Source: Jaenimonas drosophilae (Eukaryota > Euglenozoa > Kinetoplastea > Trypanosomatida > Trypanosomatidae). Taken from it: a DNA stretch of 64,000 nt. The position numbers and the translations under genes are program-made. Position 1 is the first letter of the stretch, and each line of letters starts with the position of its first letter. Where the stretch lies: assembly GCA_030849065.1 (NCBI GenBank), contig JASAON010001660.1, positions 124,001 to 188,000 of the forward strand, written 5' to 3'. Below, one piece after another: positions 11,216-20,339 of this stretch. Under the pieces are notes generated by a model. That model saw only the letters and a list, made by a program, of their open reading frames with translations, was not told the origin of the DNA and did no database searches.

Positions 11216-12115
11216 CTAGAACTTATAAACCGAATGCTCTGCGTATCCCAGCTCCTTCAGGTAGCCAAGAAGCGGGCCTTGCTTCGGTGGGTACGAGGAA
11301 TAGTCCTTCGGCCCACAGATTGCTTTCATGAATTCCGATGGTCCGCACACCAAGAGGCAGGTCCCCGCCTGCTCCTTATTGTCTGGTGGGGGCATTGTCT
11401 TCTTAATCATGGCAGCGTCAATGCGGCCCCTCAACGCCGAAATGGTTTCCGGTGCAGCCTGCGTGAGTGTATGTTGCACCTTGAACAGCGCGCTGTGTGA
11501 CTTCTCCAGCTGTGCAAGCTCATTCTTCAGTAGAATATCCTTTTCTGTGTGGCTGCTATAGAGCAGACTCAGCTTCGTCTTGTTTGACTTATCATGGAGC
11601 ATGTTGTTCGCCACCTGATACATTGGTGTGATTCCTGTTCCACCAGCAAGCATTCCAATTGCTTGATACTTGTTGGCTGGTAGGTCACATGTGTGCCATG
11701 GTCCCTTTGCGTTGATGGAATCTCCAGGCTTAAGGCTGAACAGGTGGGTACCCATCTTCGATCCAGGATATGACTTAATCACCAAATCAAAGTGGCCACA
11801 TTCATGTTCGAGGTTCAAGGGAGTATACGGGCGAACCACATTCTTTCCAGTTTCAGGGTCAACAAACATGAGAGAAATGCATGACGATGTTTTCATCTCC
11901 AAAGGAGACCTGGAGTCTTCAGCTGCAAATCGGAAACGCTTAACATCTGCGGACTCCTGCTCCACGGATTTCAGCTTGTATGACCGGAACTCCTTTGAAG
12001 AGAACGCAGGTTCGGGTTTGCTAAACCCGAGGGACAGAGCGCTGGCGTCATGTGTGGATGCCCACTGTGCTCCGAGAGCTCCAGTTAAAAAACATGCAGC
12101 TGCTTTCAATGCCAT
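11216..12115 (-). CDS. NADH-cytochrome b5 reductase-like protein, copy 1
   Basis: A 299-residue flavoprotein of the ferredoxin-NADP reductase fold. It would move electrons from NADH through FAD to cytochrome b5 or a similar one-electron acceptor. The FAD-binding motif RPYTPLN is at residues 95-101 and the nicotinamide-binding motif GGTGITP at 158-164. A CGP motif near residue 255 and a C-terminal Phe (SVYKF) are typical of the family. The N terminus (MALKAAACFLTGALGAQWAS) is hydrophobic and could be a membrane anchor or mitochondrial signal. Length matches the family (about 300). It lies 285 bases downstream of a diverged paralogue in the same direction, so the pair arose by tandem duplication. 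Confidence 0.93.
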   Translation of the reverse strand: MALKAAACFLTGALGAQWASTHDASALSLGFSKPEPAFSSKEFRSYKLKSVEQESADVKRFRFAAEDSRSPLEMKTSSCISLMFVDPETGKNVVRPYTPLNLEHECGHFDLVIKSYPGSKMGTHLFSLKPGDSINAKGPWHTCDLPANKYQAIGMLAGGTGITPMYQVANNMLHDKSNKTKLSLLYSSHTEKDILLKNELAQLEKSHSALFKVQHTLTQAAPETISALRGRIDAAMIKKTMPPPDNKEQAGTCLLVCGPSEFMKAICGPKDYSSYPPKQGPLLGYLKELGYAEHSVYKF

Positions 12116-12400
12116 CGTTCTCCAATTTCAATCACAACGATACTGATATGGTGACTAACATTGATGTTAATAGCAATGTAAAAGGTGGAGGTAGGATTGT
12201 GATGATTGAGGCAAGTGAGGGTTGTTCAAAAAATTGTGACGTGCAGCGTAAGGTACAGAGAAAGGCGTGCACACGCATACCATCCTACAATGACAACTTG
12301 CTACGGTAGTAATCAACGTCGTCCACTGCGACCACGTGTTACCTGATAATGTGTTGATAGTGGATTTCAGAGATTAGCATCGGATGAGACGACAGTTGCT

Positions 12401-13288
12401 CTAGAACTTAAATACCATCTTCGGAAGGTAGCCAAGTTCCTTGAGATATCCACTAAGCTCCCCCTGGGTTGGAGGCGATTTAGTGAAATCCTTGTCACCA
12501 CAGATTGTTTTCATGAATGGCGGAGGTCCACACACCAAAATCATAGAGCTTCCAGCTTGATTAGGAGGAGGCATTAACGACTTGATCATTTCCTTGTTAA
12601 TGTGGCCCACACCTCCCATCCAGTCTGATGGCGCTTTGGACAGCACAAAGTACGGGGAGAAGCGAGGGTACGTTTCCATCAACTCATTGAGCTCATTTCC
12701 CAGTAGGACGTCTTCCTTTCGGCGGTTAGCGTATATCAGTGAGATGTCGGTCGTATTCTTTGGTGCAGCCAGCACATTTCGTGCCACTTGGTACATTGGA
12801 GAAATTCCGGTCCCCCCAGCAATCATGCCAATGGTCTTGTATTGGTTTGTTTTGATTGGAAGCTTCACCCATGGGCCTTTAACATCAATGGACTCACGTA
12901 GTTTCATTGAAAACAAGTGGGTACCCATTTTGGAGTTGTCGTACTTCTTGACCATAATATCGAAGTACCCAAGTTGGTCCTGTCTGTTGATCGGCGTGTA
13001 AGGACGAACGACTTCCTTCCCATCCTTGTCCACGAATCGAAGCGTAATGCACGAAGCAACATCGAGATTCAATGGAGCATCCGCATGCGGAAGAGCAAAT
13101 CGGAATACTTTCGTATTAGGAGATTCGTCATACACATTAATCAATGGGAACGAGTGGTACTCATTCTGTGAGAAGGGAGATGCAGGTGTTGCACATAGGC
13201 TCTTCTCCTTGCCTCCATCGCTAGAGAACGAGCTTTTGTACCAGCTCGATGCTGACAAACCTACGGTAGCGGCCAGCAGCGCCCTCAT
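12401..13288 (-). CDS. NADH-cytochrome b5 reductase-like protein, copy 2
   Basis: A 295-residue paralogue of the adjacent reductase. It has the FAD motif RPYTPIN, the nicotinamide motif GGTGISPMYQ, a CGP motif and a C-terminal Phe (KMVFKF). The N terminus (MRALLAATVGLSASSWYKSS) is again hydrophobic, so membrane or mitochondrial localisation is likely. The longer open frame begins with TTG; the first ATG at 13288 is used, and a minus-strand pyrimidine tract followed by AG at 13319-13320 agrees with it. The two copies share the core but differ clearly in the N-terminal 40 residues and in the loop regions, so the duplication is not recent and the copies may have different partners. Confidence 0.92.
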   Translation of the reverse strand: MRALLAATVGLSASSWYKSSFSSDGGKEKSLCATPASPFSQNEYHSFPLINVYDESPNTKVFRFALPHADAPLNLDVASCITLRFVDKDGKEVVRPYTPINRQDQLGYFDIMVKKYDNSKMGTHLFSMKLRESIDVKGPWVKLPIKTNQYKTIGMIAGGTGISPMYQVARNVLAAPKNTTDISLIYANRRKEDVLLGNELNELMETYPRFSPYFVLSKAPSDWMGGVGHINKEMIKSLMPPPNQAGSSMILVCGPPPFMKTICGDKDFTKSPPTQGELSGYLKELGYLPKMVFKF

Positions 13289-13451
13289 TGAAAAATCGAA
13301 TAACAAAGATTCGTTCTACTATATGATACAATGGAATGAAGCGAAGAAGGATATGTGGAAACACGTTGAAAGAAGTGATAACGATCATGTGTGCTCATGT
13401 CAAAAAGATGCGTCTGTATGATTTCTCTCTCTTGTCGCAAACGTCGCATTG

Positions 13452-15446
13452 TCACCCTTTTTTTGACACAACGAGATTCCGAGGAATTGATAAATCCTGG
13501 GAGAGAACGGACTGTAGTTTCGCAGCATGATTTCCTTGGAGATGAACCTCAAGTGGAATTTTTGTTCCACTTTTTAGGTTTTTCATATCCACTGATGGGT
13601 CAAACACACTGCAACTCGTGGAGAACAAGTGCTGCCAAGCCTTAGAGAGCAATGAGAGATCAAATCCTAGAGCCTCCAATCCCTTGGCGATTGTAATAAC
13701 CTTGTTCCCTGCGCGTTTCTCCGTCCAAATATTTACAATTGGCAGGTTTCCCGATTTGAGCATGTACTTGGGTGGAATAGCGCCACTTGTGAGAGACGAC
13801 CCAGCAATACTGAACTGCACACAAATTTCATGCATAGTGCTGAACTGATTAAGTGCACGCTCCTCAACGACATTTAAAGGTAAAGAATCCTCCACAATGC
13901 CCTTCTGGAGAGTCATCAACGCTTCATCCAACTGAATGGTCGGCAACCCTTTATTTTCAACCTCAACTACCATCAATGAATTGTTTCGGATGTACTCTTT
14001 TAGATTATCCATAATGTGCTTTCTCGAATAGAGGTCATCCAGCAGCGTATAGTCAAAGGGATCCTCAGCTTCCACAGTTTCCTGTTCACACTTGCCCATC
14101 TCAAGGTCTTGAAGGGATGGGTATTGGCAGGTGCTGGACGATCGGCCACAAAGACCACCCAGCAGAATCTTCGCCATCGGTATCGGTATGGACCTTTTCG
14201 GGCGAAATGACAGCGAGATTGAAGCAATACTCTGATTGAAAACAATGCGGCTATCCCTGAGCATTGCCGCTTCCGCATCTTGTGCTTCCCTGTGAAGAGC
14301 TGGGCGATGCACGTCACTAAGAAATGATTCATACTGTCGTTTGTGCTCAGCCATCAATTTCGACCACTTGTTAAACGAAGTAATAACGAAAACACCCTTC
14401 TCCTTTTCATCCATCACAATTGTGTCTGGGCGGGCTCTGTAGAAAGCCACTGCATGTTTGTAAGCAGTATCCTTGAATTGAGGTTTCAGGATCCCACAGC
14501 CGCGGGGATAGCAAGTCAAAAATACTGCAGTGAACTGATTGACGGGAAATGGCAGCATCGTGCGCGAAATGACTTGCAGGCTCTCACACAGACAAAAATC
14601 CAAAATTGCGTCATCGCCAACAAATAGGGAACACCAGTTTGCTTGGGAATCTTCACCATTGGGCAAGACTTCCTGTTCATCATTTGACTCAATTGGAATT
14701 GGAAGCGCATCAGCTTTGGGTTCGCAGTCAAGATCAATGGTTACCTCTCGAACGATACCAGAGCAAAATTCTTTTGGAACGCAATCGGGAAACCCGGCGC
14801 TTTTTGCGACAAATACCTCATGGTACATTGTCCATAATGCATCTCCAAAGGAGTGAACTATGTAAACTCCAACACCCGATGGTGAACCGCCAGCAAGAGA
14901 ATCACTCACAAAGCCGACAGCATATGGAACGCAATTACCCCGGGAATGAACCAAAGCAAGAGACGCTTCCTTCAGGCTGTTCTCACGCAGTTCCATCCGA
15001 ATAATTCCAGGAGTCATCAAGTGTGCTCCAGACAAAATGAATTTCGAAGTCATCTCAAATGTCTCGACGAAATGAGAGACATTTTGAGTGAGCTCTCTTT
15101 GTTTTACCGCATCACCGTTAAAAAATTGTCTTGCCTTGAGAAAGAAGAACACTGTAGGAACGATTTTCCTTATCGTACCCTTCATGAAATTGAATTTTTC
15201 ATCAGTGTTAACGAATCCGTCGAGCGAAATGAAATACGGGATCTCGTCAACTAAGAAAATATTCGCCAATCCTCCCGAGCCAAAACCCCATCGAAGCCTC
15301 TCGACAGCAGACTTCTTGCCTAGAATGAAGTCAACAAGCGGTTCAAAGCTGTCACTTACCAGGGAGAGCACATCCTGCCTCAGCTTTTTTGCATCGGTCT
15401 TGCTAATCTTCTGTGACTCCTTTGCAGTATGCTTCAGAAAAAACAT
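13452..15446 (-). CDS. Translation initiation factor eIF2D (ligatin)
   Basis: A 664-residue protein. eIF2D binds the 40S ribosome, delivers initiator tRNA without GTP and helps recycle subunits. The N terminus (MFFLKHTAKESQ followed by KLRQDV) resembles the MCT-1-like start of known eIF2D. A PUA-type segment follows (GAHLMTPGIIR then YIVHSFGDALW). The C-terminal 90 residues form a SUI1 domain (NKVITIAKGLEALGFD, then PLEVHLQGNHAAKLQSVL, then LSIPRNLVV), which in the family reads the P-site codon. The region before it is in the place of the SWIB/MDM2-like domain but is weakly conserved. The frame is open to an earlier ATG at 15509, but a strong minus-strand pyrimidine tract with AG at 15469-15470 lies between the two, so the later ATG, which also fits the family start, is chosen. 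Confidence 0.88.
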   Translation of the reverse strand: MFFLKHTAKESQKISKTDAKKLRQDVLSLVSDSFEPLVDFILGKKSAVERLRWGFGSGGLANIFLVDEIPYFISLDGFVNTDEKFNFMKGTIRKIVPTVFFFLKARQFFNGDAVKQRELTQNVSHFVETFEMTSKFILSGAHLMTPGIIRMELRENSLKEASLALVHSRGNCVPYAVGFVSDSLAGGSPSGVGVYIVHSFGDALWTMYHEVFVAKSAGFPDCVPKEFCSGIVREVTIDLDCEPKADALPIPIESNDEQEVLPNGEDSQANWCSLFVGDDAILDFCLCESLQVISRTMLPFPVNQFTAVFLTCYPRGCGILKPQFKDTAYKHAVAFYRARPDTIVMDEKEKGVFVITSFNKWSKLMAEHKRQYESFLSDVHRPALHREAQDAEAAMLRDSRIVFNQSIASISLSFRPKRSIPIPMAKILLGGLCGRSSSTCQYPSLQDLEMGKCEQETVEAEDPFDYTLLDDLYSRKHIMDNLKEYIRNNSLMVVEVENKGLPTIQLDEALMTLQKGIVEDSLPLNVVEERALNQFSTMHEICVQFSIAGSSLTSGAIPPKYMLKSGNLPIVNIWTEKRAGNKVITIAKGLEALGFDLSLLSKAWQHLFSTSCSVFDPSVDMKNLKSGTKIPLEVHLQGNHAAKLQSVLSQDLSIPRNLVVSKKG

Positions 15447-15468
15447 AACGAGCAGGTGTTCAAAGCAT

Positions 15469-15494
15469 CTATGAAAGGAAAGAGAAAGGAGCAG
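15469..15494 (-). promoter_or_regulatory. Predicted spliced-leader acceptor for eIF2D
   Basis: The minus strand reads a nearly pure pyrimidine tract followed by CATAG; the AG is plus-strand CT at 15469-15470. It lies 23 bases before the ATG at 15446 and downstream of the alternative ATG at 15509, so it decides the start. Confidence 0.7.
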
Positions 15495-15624
15495 ATGTAG
15501 CAACAGCATTATTTACTTGAGAAGGTTGTACGTTGCTTGCTGCTGTCAACCGACGATCGTCTTAAGTGGTATTGACGTGATGTGACTCACCTCAAGCGTA
15601 ACTGTACATTTACATGTCTTGGGA

Positions 15625-16611
15625 TCAGGACTTCTTCTTCTTCCGTTTTTTCTTCTTCTCAGCACCTGGGGGAGGCTGAGGAAAGCGTTTCGCCAAAATC
15701 TTCGCCAAATTTTTTAGCATCTCCTCAGGCACATTGTGGTTGCTTTGAGTCCACAGCGTATGGAGTGTTTCATTGTACGGTATTTCTTCCACAGACTCAG
15801 CATTTTCTTCGTCATGATCTGGATCCTGCACCGATACAGCAGCAAGTTCAGACTCAATTTGTGTTCCGCGAGACTCTTTTGGCTCAACTTCCACTGGACT
15901 ATAGGGTTCCTCCATATTGCTGGCAATCGTTCCACCGCCCATCAAGCTTTCAATCGCGCTCTTATCCAAGGTCATTTCATTTCGGTCTTTTCTCCTAACA
16001 ATCTCCTGCACAGACTCGGGAACTAGCTCTAAAGCTGGCTCCAACGCATCCATGAATTTGAAGAGGCCGTACTCAGTGATATTGTTGTTTCTAATGTTGA
16101 GCGTTTTTATGGTGGACGATCGTCGTAGAGAATCTGCCAGTGCCTCAGCACCTATATCAGATATATTGTTGGATGCAATATGTAGTGCCTCGAGAGTACA
16201 GAGGCACTTGGATGCAGCTATTGCGCCAATATCGTTTATGTAATTGCCGTTGACACTCAGAAACTTCAGAGTTGAGTTCTTACTCAAGCAATTGAAAAAG
16301 ACGACAGCTGCTGCCTCTTGCATATCGCACATTCCGAGGTCCAAGTATGTGAGCGTCTTGTTCAAAATAAGCTTGCGGCCTAACTCCATGCACTTTTCAG
16401 GGCCCAAAAACGATTTTGAGAGGTCAACCTTCATTCCCCACGGGGGAGGTGGATTCAAAAATTTATTGAGGATAATTGCTGCCTCCTCACTAGGTCTAAG
16501 CCTGTACTGATGACAGCTTGGAGCATCTGGATTAGGGCCAACATTTTCAACATCCAGTGCGCAGAGAGCCCGTTCATATGAGTTGATGGATTGATCTTTC
16601 CAGGCTTCCAT
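15625..16611 (-). CDS. Leucine-rich-repeat (RNI-type) protein
   Basis: A 328-residue protein with at least four ribonuclease-inhibitor-type leucine-rich repeats at about residues 60-190. Recognisable cores are LTYLDLGMCDMQ, LKFLSVNGNYINDIGA, LEALHIASNNISDIGA and IKTLNIRNNNITEYGL. The C-terminal part is acidic (many Glu, Pro) and ends in a lysine/arginine tail after PQPPPGAEKKKKRK, which could act as a nuclear or nucleolar signal or bind RNA. Such proteins are scaffolds; no partner can be named. It is the first gene of the minus-strand cluster next to the strand-switch region. A minus-strand pyrimidine tract and AG at 16622-16623, 11 bases before the ATG, supports the start. Confidence 0.82.
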   Translation of the reverse strand: MEAWKDQSINSYERALCALDVENVGPNPDAPSCHQYRLRPSEEAAIILNKFLNPPPPWGMKVDLSKSFLGPEKCMELGRKLILNKTLTYLDLGMCDMQEAAAVVFFNCLSKNSTLKFLSVNGNYINDIGAIAASKCLCTLEALHIASNNISDIGAEALADSLRRSSTIKTLNIRNNNITEYGLFKFMDALEPALELVPESVQEIVRRKDRNEMTLDKSAIESLMGGGTIASNMEEPYSPVEVEPKESRGTQIESELAAVSVQDPDHDEENAESVEEIPYNETLHTLWTQSNHNVPEEMLKNLAKILAKRFPQPPPGAEKKKKRKKKKS

Positions 16612-16621
16612 GGCTAGAGAT

Positions 16622-16651
16622 CTGATAGAGAAAGCGACAGACAGAGGGTGG
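16622..16651 (-). promoter_or_regulatory. Predicted spliced-leader acceptor for the LRR gene
   Basis: On the minus strand a C/T-rich tract is followed by ATCAG; the AG is plus-strand CT at 16622-16623, just before the ATG at 16611. It marks the 5' end of the first mRNA in the leftward cluster. Confidence 0.65.
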
Positions 16652-16789
16652 CAGAGCCGTTAAGCATGGTCATTGGAAAACATCAATTGCGATGGACCGG
16701 CGACAAGTGCTTCGAAGCTTGGCAAAAAGAAAAAATACCATCTTCACCCCCACACACACCCCACCACACGCAGGCGGGGTCCATCAAAA

Positions 16790-18140
16790 ATAGCGCCATC
16801 ACCGCCCCCCCCCCCCGCCCGGCCTTAAAACCACAGAGCGACAAAAGCCGAACAGCAATTGCAAATTTTGGGGGGCGGGGGTGGAAGGTCGCGCCCGCGC
16901 AGCCCCAGAAGCATCCGTTTGGGCGTTGCATTTTGGGGGATTTCCACAAGCGGCCCCCACCGGGGAATTAGGAATAGAACCCAGATACGGAACGGGATTT
17001 CATCAGATGCCACTTTCGACCCAGCACCGCCAACAGAACACCCCCCCCCCCGGCATCAAAAACACGGACGCGCGGGGAATTGGCCCGACCCGGCGCCGCC
17101 GGCGGAGAGGCCAACGCCCAACCATCGCGCGGCGGGAAAGGAAAGAAGCGGCGGTTGGAAAGCATCGTGCGCGAGACGCCGCCGGCAGCGCGCGCGCCTG
17201 GGCTGGGAAATGGGTTTGGGTTGCGCCGTTGGAACTTCGGGGGGCGGGGGGAATCCGGGTGGCGCCGGGAAGAGGGGGGCCCGCCGGGCCGCCCCAGCGC
17301 GCGGCGCTTGCCCTTTGAAAAAGGGGGTTAAAGCCCGCCCGCCCCCTTTTGGGGAACCCCAATGTTTCGCCACAAGGAATTGGCCGAAGGCCAGGGAATG
17401 GAAACCGGCGAATTGCCGCACTTGGCAAAAAAAAACATGCGGCCCCCAAAATGGCAGAGGCCCCCCCCCCCCCGCCCCACACCGCCACCGCCCGCACGCG
17501 ACGCCCCCCCGATATTCGGCCCACCCCCAGCCCCGGCCCGCCTTTATGAGCGGCCCGCTGGGTTTCATCACCTGGCCTTTTGCCGCGCCAATTGCGAGCG
17601 GGGATCCAAATGGCGCCCGGTTCGATTTTGGACTTGGACTTGGCAGGGGCCACCGCCGCAGAATCACCGGCAAAAGAGCCGCGCTGCGCGGGCCGGCTGA
17701 TATTTTCCTTTCGCGCCACGGCAAACCCACGCCGCCAGGCCGGGGCCGGCAGCGAAACCCGTGCGGCCCGCCGTTTCAGCAACAACAAAAATTGGGTATC
17801 GGATCGATTGCCCGGGAATCCTCGGAAGCGCGCGGTTTCCGGCGCGTCCAATGGGCTTGGCGGGGGGTTGGGGTGGGGGGATTCTTCCCTGGAGCCGCCC
17901 GCCGAAGGCAAATGATTATGCTCGAATTCAAACGCGTGCCGCCCGGCCGCCGGTTTGGTTTGGTTTCCGGTCATCGCTGGCTTTTTGGGCGGCGGGGGGG
18001 GGGACGGAGGCCACGCTTGTGGCGCCGGCGGGGGCGCCATGATGGCTTGGATAACTTCTTCTGGTTGGCGTCCCCGCGGGGCCTCTTCCCGGTTTGGGCC
18101 TTTTGTTGGCGCAGGGTTGGGGTTGGGGGTGCGCAACCAT
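16790..18140. other. GC-rich, homopolymer-rich island of unclear nature
   Basis: About 1.35 kb whose composition is unlike anything else in the window. It is packed with short runs of G or C (up to 13) joined by short A or T runs, and has many long overlapping open frames in all directions because stops are rare. Block patterns such as several C, then T, G, A and C again recur. It either represents a genuine GC-rich transcription-start element or is low-quality or misassembled sequence. No protein in it resembles a known family. Confidence 0.6.
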
Positions 18141-18378
18141 CCGTCTTGCTTTCGCTGGAAAAGGTGATGGCGATGGTGAGGCTCGTGTGCAGAACTACTG
18201 GCCAACTTTGGTTTCTCAGCTGGGTCGGGTTAGATGGGGGAATGTGGTTGCGATTTGTGTGAACTTAGAAGATTGAGTTGCTTTCTTTCGGCATTGGAAT
18301 TTCACTCTTTGAAAAAAACACCGCTCACTTCGTTAATCTTCAAAGGAAGGTTTTTCTTCTTCACGCAACAAGGAAGTG

Positions 18379-19011
18379 ATGAGTCAAAAAGACCAGGCAC
18401 AACTACAGCAGGAGGAGAGTGACGCTGCTTTGGCGCGTCAGCTGCAGGAAGAGATCAATGGTGGAAGCAGGCAGTCACGCCAGCAAGTACCACCGAGCGA
18501 GCAAAGTGACGAGGAATTTGCGCGGCAGCTTCAGGAGAAGTACAACAGACGAGCCAGCGGCAATGACTCAAGACCAGCGAATCCGACAACTCCTCCGCAA
18601 AAGATCAGCGTTGCCTGCCCAAAGTGCAACCACAACAATCAGGTACGTGCAATTCAAGGAAAAAAGTACGGCTGTATTCGATGCCAGACTGAGCTTCCCA
18701 CCATGGTCGAATACTCATCGGATACACTCGGTCCATCGATTGAATCAGATACTAGTCTGTCTAAATGCAAGTTTTGCCACTGCACGAATCGAATTCCGAA
18801 TGAAAAGGCAGATGCGATGCTCTGTGGCGGCTGTCATCAAGCGCTTGAATTGGGTGACTTGGACCAGAATGCGGGCGTGCTTGACACTAGGACTGTTGAG
18901 GCTCGCTGTGGAAGCTGCAATGCTGTCAACATTGTTGAGATTACCGGAAGTTCGACGACTATCCAATTTGAGTGCGGGAACTGTCCAACAGTGAATGAGG
19001 TGACGCTGTGA
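18379..19011 (+). CDS. UIM-like and triple zinc-ribbon protein
   Basis: A 210-residue protein. Two short helices near the N terminus (SDAALARQLQEEI and SDEEFARQLQEKY) resemble ubiquitin-interacting motifs: acidic head, Ala-Arg-Gln-Leu core. Residues about 75-210 hold three zinc-ribbon units, each built from two CXXC pairs: CPKC with CIRC, CKFC with CGGC, and CGSC with CGNC. Each would bind one zinc. The layout suggests an adaptor that binds ubiquitin and another protein, RNA or lipid; that role is inferred. It is the first gene of the rightward cluster. The open frame begins with GTG directly before the ATG used here; a pyrimidine-rich tract precedes AG at 18370-18371. Confidence 0.75.
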   Translation: MSQKDQAQLQQEESDAALARQLQEEINGGSRQSRQQVPPSEQSDEEFARQLQEKYNRRASGNDSRPANPTTPPQKISVACPKCNHNNQVRAIQGKKYGCIRCQTELPTMVEYSSDTLGPSIESDTSLSKCKFCHCTNRIPNEKADAMLCGGCHQALELGDLDQNAGVLDTRTVEARCGSCNAVNIVEITGSSTTIQFECGNCPTVNEVTL

Positions 19012-19230
19012 CAAGCCGACGTTCTGTGTTCCTTGTATTTGGGATACCCCTCTAGGGAGGCGATCTGTGTCGTCAATGCTGTTGTCGTACTTTCCTGTAC
19101 ATTGAATTGCCAATCAGCTTAAGCTCTGACTTGCGTGGAGTCATGAGGGGCAAATGAGAATCAGAGAACTGCACTTCGTACTCTTCATTTTACTTCTTGA
19201 TAGTACTGCTTATTTTTTTTGTTTTTCTGC

Positions 19231-20025
19231 ATGGGAAGAGTAGGGCAATACGAACTGTTAGAAACCGTTGGGAGAGGCGCGACTTGTGAAGTTAAGCGGG
19301 TGCGGCACATTCACACCGGGTCGCCTTATGTCGCCAAAATTGTCCCGAAAAGAGGTGCTCACGCAAAATCGTTTGTCAAAGGAGAAATTGAGATAATGCA
19401 GCGACTAAAGCATCGCAATATTGTGCAGCTTATTGAAGTTCTTCAAAGCGCCAATAATTACTATATTATTCTGGAAGCCGTTACTGGTGGTGATCTCTGC
19501 GACCTCATCACAGGTTTAAGTGACCCGCTTCCTGAGAGAGATGTTGCTGCACTCCTGTCCCAGCTTATTGATGGTGTTGAGGAGTGCCACCGTAGTGGTG
19601 TAGCACATAAAGATCTCAAGCCAGAGAATCTTCTGCTAACAACGGATGGCCAACTGAAAATATCAGACTTTGGCCTTAGTCGACTTCAAAGTGACTCTAC
19701 TGATAATGGATACTCAATCACGGGAACTTTGGCGTACGTTGCCCCCGAGGCATTCAACAGTGAGTATGATGCGTTCCGCGCTGACATTTGGTCTATCGGC
19801 TGCATTATGTATGTTCTATTGACGTTGAATTTTCCTTTTGGCCCCGCTTCAGACCCTATTGCTCTAGAGGGTCGTATTCGGCATGGAGATATTTGCGCGT
19901 TTTCAAGCGACGTTAGCTCCGAGGCGCGAGATCTCTGCATGCTGCTGCTTTCTCCAAATCCGGCCAATCGACCTTCTTTGGAGGAGATAGCCCAACATCG
20001 TTTTTTTGTGAAGAATTGCCAGTAG
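19231..20025 (+). CDS. Serine/threonine protein kinase, CAMK/SNF1-like
   Basis: A 264-residue stand-alone kinase domain that would phosphorylate Ser/Thr using ATP. The glycine loop (VGRGATCEV) is at residues 13-21, the ATP-binding Lys at 36 (VAK), the catalytic loop HKDLKPEN at 126-133 with Asp128, DFG at 146-148 and APE at 171-173. HKD replaces the usual HRD, so the Arg that often contacts a phosphorylated activation loop is Lys here. The Lys-Pro-Glu-Asn sequence places it among Ser/Thr kinases, and the GTLAYVAPE segment is close to CAMK/SNF1/CHK groups. There is no regulatory tail. The open frame runs four codons upstream to a TTG; the ATG is used. Confidence 0.93.
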   Translation: MGRVGQYELLETVGRGATCEVKRVRHIHTGSPYVAKIVPKRGAHAKSFVKGEIEIMQRLKHRNIVQLIEVLQSANNYYIILEAVTGGDLCDLITGLSDPLPERDVAALLSQLIDGVEECHRSGVAHKDLKPENLLLTTDGQLKISDFGLSRLQSDSTDNGYSITGTLAYVAPEAFNSEYDAFRADIWSIGCIMYVLLTLNFPFGPASDPIALEGRIRHGDICAFSSDVSSEARDLCMLLLSPNPANRPSLEEIAQHRFFVKNCQ

Positions 20026-20339
20026 ATTTTCTTCCCTGATTCTGGATGGAAGCAAGGTGGAGTTCCATGACATGTGTGAATCAGAGTAGATGGTACTGTT
20101 CTGCACCATGTGTGCTTACCAACTGACTGACAATGCTACAATTACGTTCGGGGCGTCGCTGTGTCCACTGCTGTTCACTGGCCTACTCGTGGATCGCTAT
20201 GAGTTGACCCCAACAACAGTTTTTTTTTTTTTTGCTGTTCACGTGACGTACGTGCATTGGATACTGACCTTTCATCAAATACTTCTTGCTCTCTATTGGT
20301 TCTTTCTTTAATTTGATGCGGTTTCCCTGAGGATAGCAG
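20026..20339 (+). other. Intergenic with T-run and splice-acceptor tract
   Basis: No gene seen. A run of about 14 T at 20220-20233 is followed by a long pyrimidine-rich stretch and AG at 20330-20331, nine bases before the next ATG. This is a typical kinetoplastid arrangement that couples polyadenylation of the kinase mRNA to trans-splicing of the next. Confidence 0.6.

Larger units (their letters stand above)
16612..18378. other. Divergent strand-switch region
   Basis: Genes to the left run leftward and genes to the right run rightward from here. In kinetoplastids such divergent regions are where RNA polymerase II usually starts both polycistronic clusters. The outer flanks have ordinary composition; most of the interior is the GC-rich island described separately. 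No conserved gene lies inside. The frames open for 467 codons (16859-18262 plus) and 400 codons (17003-18205 minus) reflect the scarcity of A/T-containing stop codons in GC-rich DNA. Confidence 0.75.

Noticed and set aside
15447..15509. Hydrophobic N-terminal extension of eIF2D, resembling a signal peptide
   Set aside because: It encodes the pyrimidine tract of the splice acceptor, and the ATG at 15446 matches the family start.
17003..18205. Open frame of 400 codons on the minus strand in the same island
   Set aside because: Overlaps the previous one on the opposite strand and has the same low-complexity composition.
16859..18262. Open frame of 467 codons on the plus strand in the GC-rich island
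   Set aside because: The sequence is so GC-rich that stops are rare in every frame; the protein is Pro/Arg/Gly noise with no domain, and equally long frames run on the other strand.
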